Shown here one piece after another: positions 61,901 to 64,000 of a stretch of DNA of 64,000 bases (within the stretch, counting starts at the first letter, position 1; every line of letters begins with the position of its first letter). Below the pieces are notes generated by a model that was given only the letters and a program-made list of their open reading frames with translations, was not told where the DNA came from and ran no database searches. This DNA comes from Syntrophobacter fumaroxidans MPOB. GTDB lineage: Bacteria > Desulfobacterota > Syntrophobacteria > Syntrophobacterales > Syntrophobacteraceae. Location: assembly GCF_000014965.1 (NCBI RefSeq), contig NC_008554.1, positions 1,166,001 through 1,230,000 on the forward strand, in the 5' to 3' direction. The position numbers and the translations under genes were made by a program.

Positions 61901-62367
61901 GCGCGGCGGTCGAGAGCGAAATCGACATCCGACTGAATCACCTCTCGTTCTTTTCGCTCCGGATAGAGCATGTGCTCAACCTGGTGGCGCAGGAAAAGCT
62001 CCGTAAACGCAAGCATTTTCTTCTCTTCGAGGGTTCCGTCGCCGAGCCTCGTTTCCAGGTCGCCGGGGATCACGAACGACAGGTAGTCGAAAATACGCTC
62101 GTGAATCTGGAGCCTCCACTCCCGGCCCGACCGGGTCAGCACGCTCACGATTCTGATTCTGTTGTTCTCGTCTTCGAGACGAACGATGGACAGATGGTCC
62201 ATCAATTGGCCGAGCTTGAGGGAATCGGTTCCTTTTCGATTCTTGAAGTAGGGGATCACCCGCCTGCGCACGATGCCGCCGAGCAACCGGGCGACATCGC
62301 CGGCCCTCTCGGGGCTTGGCAAAGGCAACGTGCTCAAAATGCGATAGTCAAACTCCATAGGAAACAT
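58915..62367 (-). CDS. Lon-like ATP-dependent protease with non-standard N- and C-terminal regions
   Basis: 1150 residues from the ATG at 62367 (GAGGGG 6 nt upstream). The AAA+ core has GPPGVGKTSLAISVA (~460), MFILDEADK and CHFFLTANTLEAVPPVLVNR. The proteolytic domain has the Ser-Lys dyad: Ser near 797 in TRKDGPSAGGAIALALAS and Lys near 841 in SAVGALALKIETAF. Usual Lon is ~800 residues; here the first ~330 do not read as the normal substrate-binding LAN domain, and ~230 extra residues follow the protease domain (SVAGVSCTRVLQVKGVDELA onwards), with no recognised fold. It may be a specialised Lon homologue with its own substrates or adaptor surface. The flavoprotein gene precedes it on the same strand. 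Confidence 0.87.
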   Translation of the reverse strand: MFPMEFDYRILSTLPLPSPERAGDVARLLGGIVRRRVIPYFKNRKGTDSLKLGQLMDHLSIVRLEDENNRIRIVSVLTRSGREWRLQIHERIFDYLSFVIPGDLETRLGDGTLEEKKMLAFTELFLRHQVEHMLYPERKEREVIQSDVDFALDRRAGDPTFYRALRHALADEMNGIEGDRYVALLDEAEKGLPLAAIVDSILNELASDLGDAPDGFLLEVYPWLDTELKSRVLEDIYRDSRNTSNSMLQRTHSLRVALRLFDLLIKKDVKEALDVFNSFKDRWGLVELFKELGLPEKALRDKTLEELLGLFHSGIVAHLDEGPSVPLVQSPEGGRPVQKKPPESRDRSLKERIEDARNDPDVPSQVMEFIDKNKLNAVGHSGSKYSELIETLLAIPWGKIRRIQVTPEAFEEGLNRSHYGLQAPKEVLCDFFTNLIWRYRQFTEAEVAGWKRTGSAFLLVGPPGVGKTSLAISVAQNLGVPYHKISLGGMRDEADLKGFGFTYEGSKPGAIVQGLIKMEAMNGMFILDEADKTEKFAIATLLEILDPEQNHLFHDKYTQTTIDIDLSNCHFFLTANTLEAVPPVLVNRCEVVLLDRYSVEEKVAIARKHLMERIREKYRIDEEQIFFDKDEEADLLRHLIRNYTYEPGVRELERIIRTLFLRIQRKEILTGAEFSVSVTREKIKRYLKAPTPPRQIGGEDAVGEMLALGVDLERGVGAIIPIQATEVGAEAGAGEKKRGYMSILHATGNIEKVMDESRKVAGTGIFYHARELGIDLKHAGKPVHLHFLGGSTRKDGPSAGGAIALALASLLTGRKIRRDVAMTGEIDTKGRISAVGALALKIETAFNAGCKTVIIPRENLFGEGGIERFPDALKDELQILGFEDWERDHEPFDYSRHILEVVAVDDILQAAEVAFVEKEKLEELEIHFGAHAREVAGRLRECSVAGVSCTRVLQVKGVDELAPESLDPRGRPLEGASVLLVLPEIRNAVLERLRDEGEHSRVFEFDPRQERLCAALRRVFMRSDDVRAVAPPLALVAPFFLLKRDGICTEASLAGDFPGGVSFFSNNYTLQGVKIKRSKPLLNRVFSLLALLFPSELRGCPFVGKLNGIHVVDLSYIPEKYRLDVRRAEQILNGSLAHWLDEVRRIWETA

Positions 62368-62523
62368 GCCATCCCCCTCGTCTGACCACGGGATTGCCCT
62401 GACGTTCGAATCGAAAAACCGGGTCATCGATCACCCGGCCGCATCCACGCGCGATCGTGTGGAGCGCCGGCGCCTTCCGCGCCGGATGGTCGAAGGCGAT
62501 AACTCGGCGGGCCTGTGGTTGCT

Positions 62524-63894
62524 TCAGCCGGAGGAACCCTTGGCACCCGGCTGCCGGTTTGCACGGATGATCGCCCGCGCCGCCACGACACCGCTGACGG
62601 AAGCCTGGATGAGCCCACGAGTGATGCCGGCGCCATCGCCGACGGCGAACAGGTTCCGGACGGGAGTCTCCAGATCGGCCGTGAGCTTGAGACGGTGTGA
62701 ATAGAACTTCACCTCCACGCCGTAGAGCAAGGTGTGCCGGCTGTTGATCCCCGGTGCCATCACGTCCATCGCCTCGATCATCTCGAGGATGTCTCTGAGG
62801 TGGCGGTACGGCAGAGCGAAACTCAGGTCTCCGGGAGTCGCCGCGCGAAGGGTCGGTCGGGTCAGGCAGCGCTCCAGCCGGGCCGTAGTGGATCGGCGGC
62901 CGGCCAGCAGATCCCCCAGCCGCTGCACGATCACCCCGTGTCCCAGCAGATTGGCCAGGCAGGCGATGTTCCGCCCGTAGCTGATGGGATCGTTAAACGG
63001 CTCGGTGAAAAAAGAGCTCACCAGAATGGCAAAGTTGCTGTTCTCGGTCTTGCGCGATGCGTAACTGTGTCCGTTGACCGTTGCGAGTCCGTCCAGCTCC
63101 TCCACCACGACCTCTCCGTGAGGGTTCATGCAAAAGGTTCGAACCTTGTCGTCGAAAGTGTGCGAATAGTGAATCAACTTGGCCTCATAAGCGGCTTCAG
63201 TGAGCGGGGCCAGGACCTCCGCCGGCACCTCGACACGCACGCCGATGTCGACCGGGCTCGGCACGGACGGGATCCCCAGTCGTCGGGCCTCCTCGCGGAC
63301 CCAGACAGCACCCGCCCTGCCCGGCGCCGCCACTACGTGACGCGCCGACACGACCGTTCCATCCTCCAGGGTCAACCCCGTAACGGTCGAATCCTCAACA
63401 AGGATTTTTTCCGCACGGCATAGAGTACGAATCTCGACGCGCTCCGTGAGGCGCTCGCGCAGATTCCGCAATACGAGCCGGCAGTTGTCCGTGCCGATGT
63501 GGCGCAGGCGGGTGGGAATATAGGTGAGAGCGGCGTGGCGGGCGCGAGTTTTCAACAGATCGATCGCATCGTAGTCGTCTCCAAAGGACCCCGGAGGCGC
63601 ACCGAGGGCCTGGTAGATCCGGTCCACCTGCTCCACCAAAGCGTTCAGATCGTCCGCGGGCAGCAATTCCCCCAGGAGTCCCCCCACATCCGGGGAAAGA
63701 ATGAGCTTGCCGTCGCTGAAGGCCCCCGCTCCTCCCCAACCTCGCAGGAGCCCCCCGGGCCCGTCTCTTCGGCGCTCCCCGAGGTCCGGCCCTTGCTCCA
63801 CCAGGAGGATCGGAGACACCCCCGCCTCCGCCAGGTGAAGAGCTGCGAACAACCCGGCCGGTCCCGCTCCGATCACCGCCACCTCGTAGTCCAT
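62524..63894 (-). CDS. NAD(P)/FAD-dependent oxidoreductase
   Basis: 456 residues from the ATG at 63894. The dinucleotide fold is at the very start: MDYEVAVIGAGPAGLFAALH, then EQGPDLGERR. A middle part has GWGGAGAFSDGKLILSPDVG, and FAVGDGAGITRGLIQASVSG near the C-terminus is the second FAD segment. The layout resembles the uncharacterised flavoprotein dehydrogenase group (COG2509) found widely in anaerobes, not glutathione reductases. Substrate unknown. Purines (AGGGACAGG) precede the start. It and the Lon-like gene read in the same direction, 156 bp apart. Confidence 0.8.
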   Translation of the reverse strand: MDYEVAVIGAGPAGLFAALHLAEAGVSPILLVEQGPDLGERRRDGPGGLLRGWGGAGAFSDGKLILSPDVGGLLGELLPADDLNALVEQVDRIYQALGAPPGSFGDDYDAIDLLKTRARHAALTYIPTRLRHIGTDNCRLVLRNLRERLTERVEIRTLCRAEKILVEDSTVTGLTLEDGTVVSARHVVAAPGRAGAVWVREEARRLGIPSVPSPVDIGVRVEVPAEVLAPLTEAAYEAKLIHYSHTFDDKVRTFCMNPHGEVVVEELDGLATVNGHSYASRKTENSNFAILVSSFFTEPFNDPISYGRNIACLANLLGHGVIVQRLGDLLAGRRSTTARLERCLTRPTLRAATPGDLSFALPYRHLRDILEMIEAMDVMAPGINSRHTLLYGVEVKFYSHRLKLTADLETPVRNLFAVGDGAGITRGLIQASVSGVVAARAIIRANRQPGAKGSSG

Positions 63895-64000
63895 AACCTG
63901 TCCCTTTCGGCAAGGTATTGCACGCTTGCGCGTTCCCATGTTCTCACCCGGATGGGGTACGGGTTTCCCGGCATCGAATCAAGGGATCGGCCCGGGCAGG

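Overview
The window is about 58-60 % GC bacterial chromosome. Its gene content fits a Deltaproteobacterium / Desulfobacterota of the Syntrophobacter kind: a corrinoid-activating ASKHA ferredoxin, a DsrE-family protein, a Lon-like protease with unusual ends, yebC-ruvCAB, and an exosortase-linked exopolysaccharide (EPS) locus. The species assignment is inference; there is no rRNA in the window.

Region 1 (1-5.45 kb, mostly plus strand) encodes two large secreted proteins with different N-terminal parts (tandem Ig/cadherin-like repeats; one fibronectin III domain) and the same roughly 300-residue C-terminal module. A PilZ protein lies between them on the minus strand.

Region 2 (5.45-38.1 kb, all minus strand) is one long EPS locus. 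Read in transcription order from 38.07 kb it holds: outer-membrane export protein, chain-length regulator, ExeA-type ATPase with LysM, P-loop protein of the tyrosine-autokinase family, priming sugar transferase fused to a degenerate GGDEF-like domain, a WbpB/WbpD/WbpE-like set for a diamino-uronic acid sugar, an apparently permuted polysaccharide deacetylase, a FemAB-like protein, GT4, an alpha/alpha-toroid protein, GT2, a GNAT-like protein, an asparagine-synthase-like protein without its glutaminase cysteine, a secreted beta-helix protein, O-antigen polymerase/ligase, GT2, another FemAB-like protein, YdjC-type deacetylase, Wzx flippase, an ATP-grasp ligase, two methyltransferases, a DUF218 protein, an exosortase and a small PEP-CTERM protein. 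This describes Wzx/Wzy-dependent synthesis of a heavily decorated polysaccharide, with surface anchoring of PEP-CTERM protein by exosortase. A second PilZ gene sits just upstream of the locus, so c-di-GMP control is likely. The middle (16.7-23.2 kb) is partly AT-rich and is bracketed by direct repeats, suggesting an exchanged cassette.

Region 3 (38.7-40.5 kb) is gene-poor and ends in two tRNA genes (Glu-CTC, Gln-CTG). Region 4 (40.7-64 kb) is housekeeping: a RelA/SpoT homologue with intact hydrolase but eroded synthetase, HtrA/DegP protease, HNH nuclease, DsrE-family protein with an ArsR regulator and operator-like palindrome, GNAT acetyltransferase, M20 peptidase, NlpC/P60 lipoprotein, DksA-type zinc finger plus BON-like protein, ruvB-ruvA-ruvC-yebC, rlmE, macrodomain protein, ASKHA ferredoxin, Lon-like protease and a flavoprotein. 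No CRISPR array, rRNA, transposase or prophage was seen.
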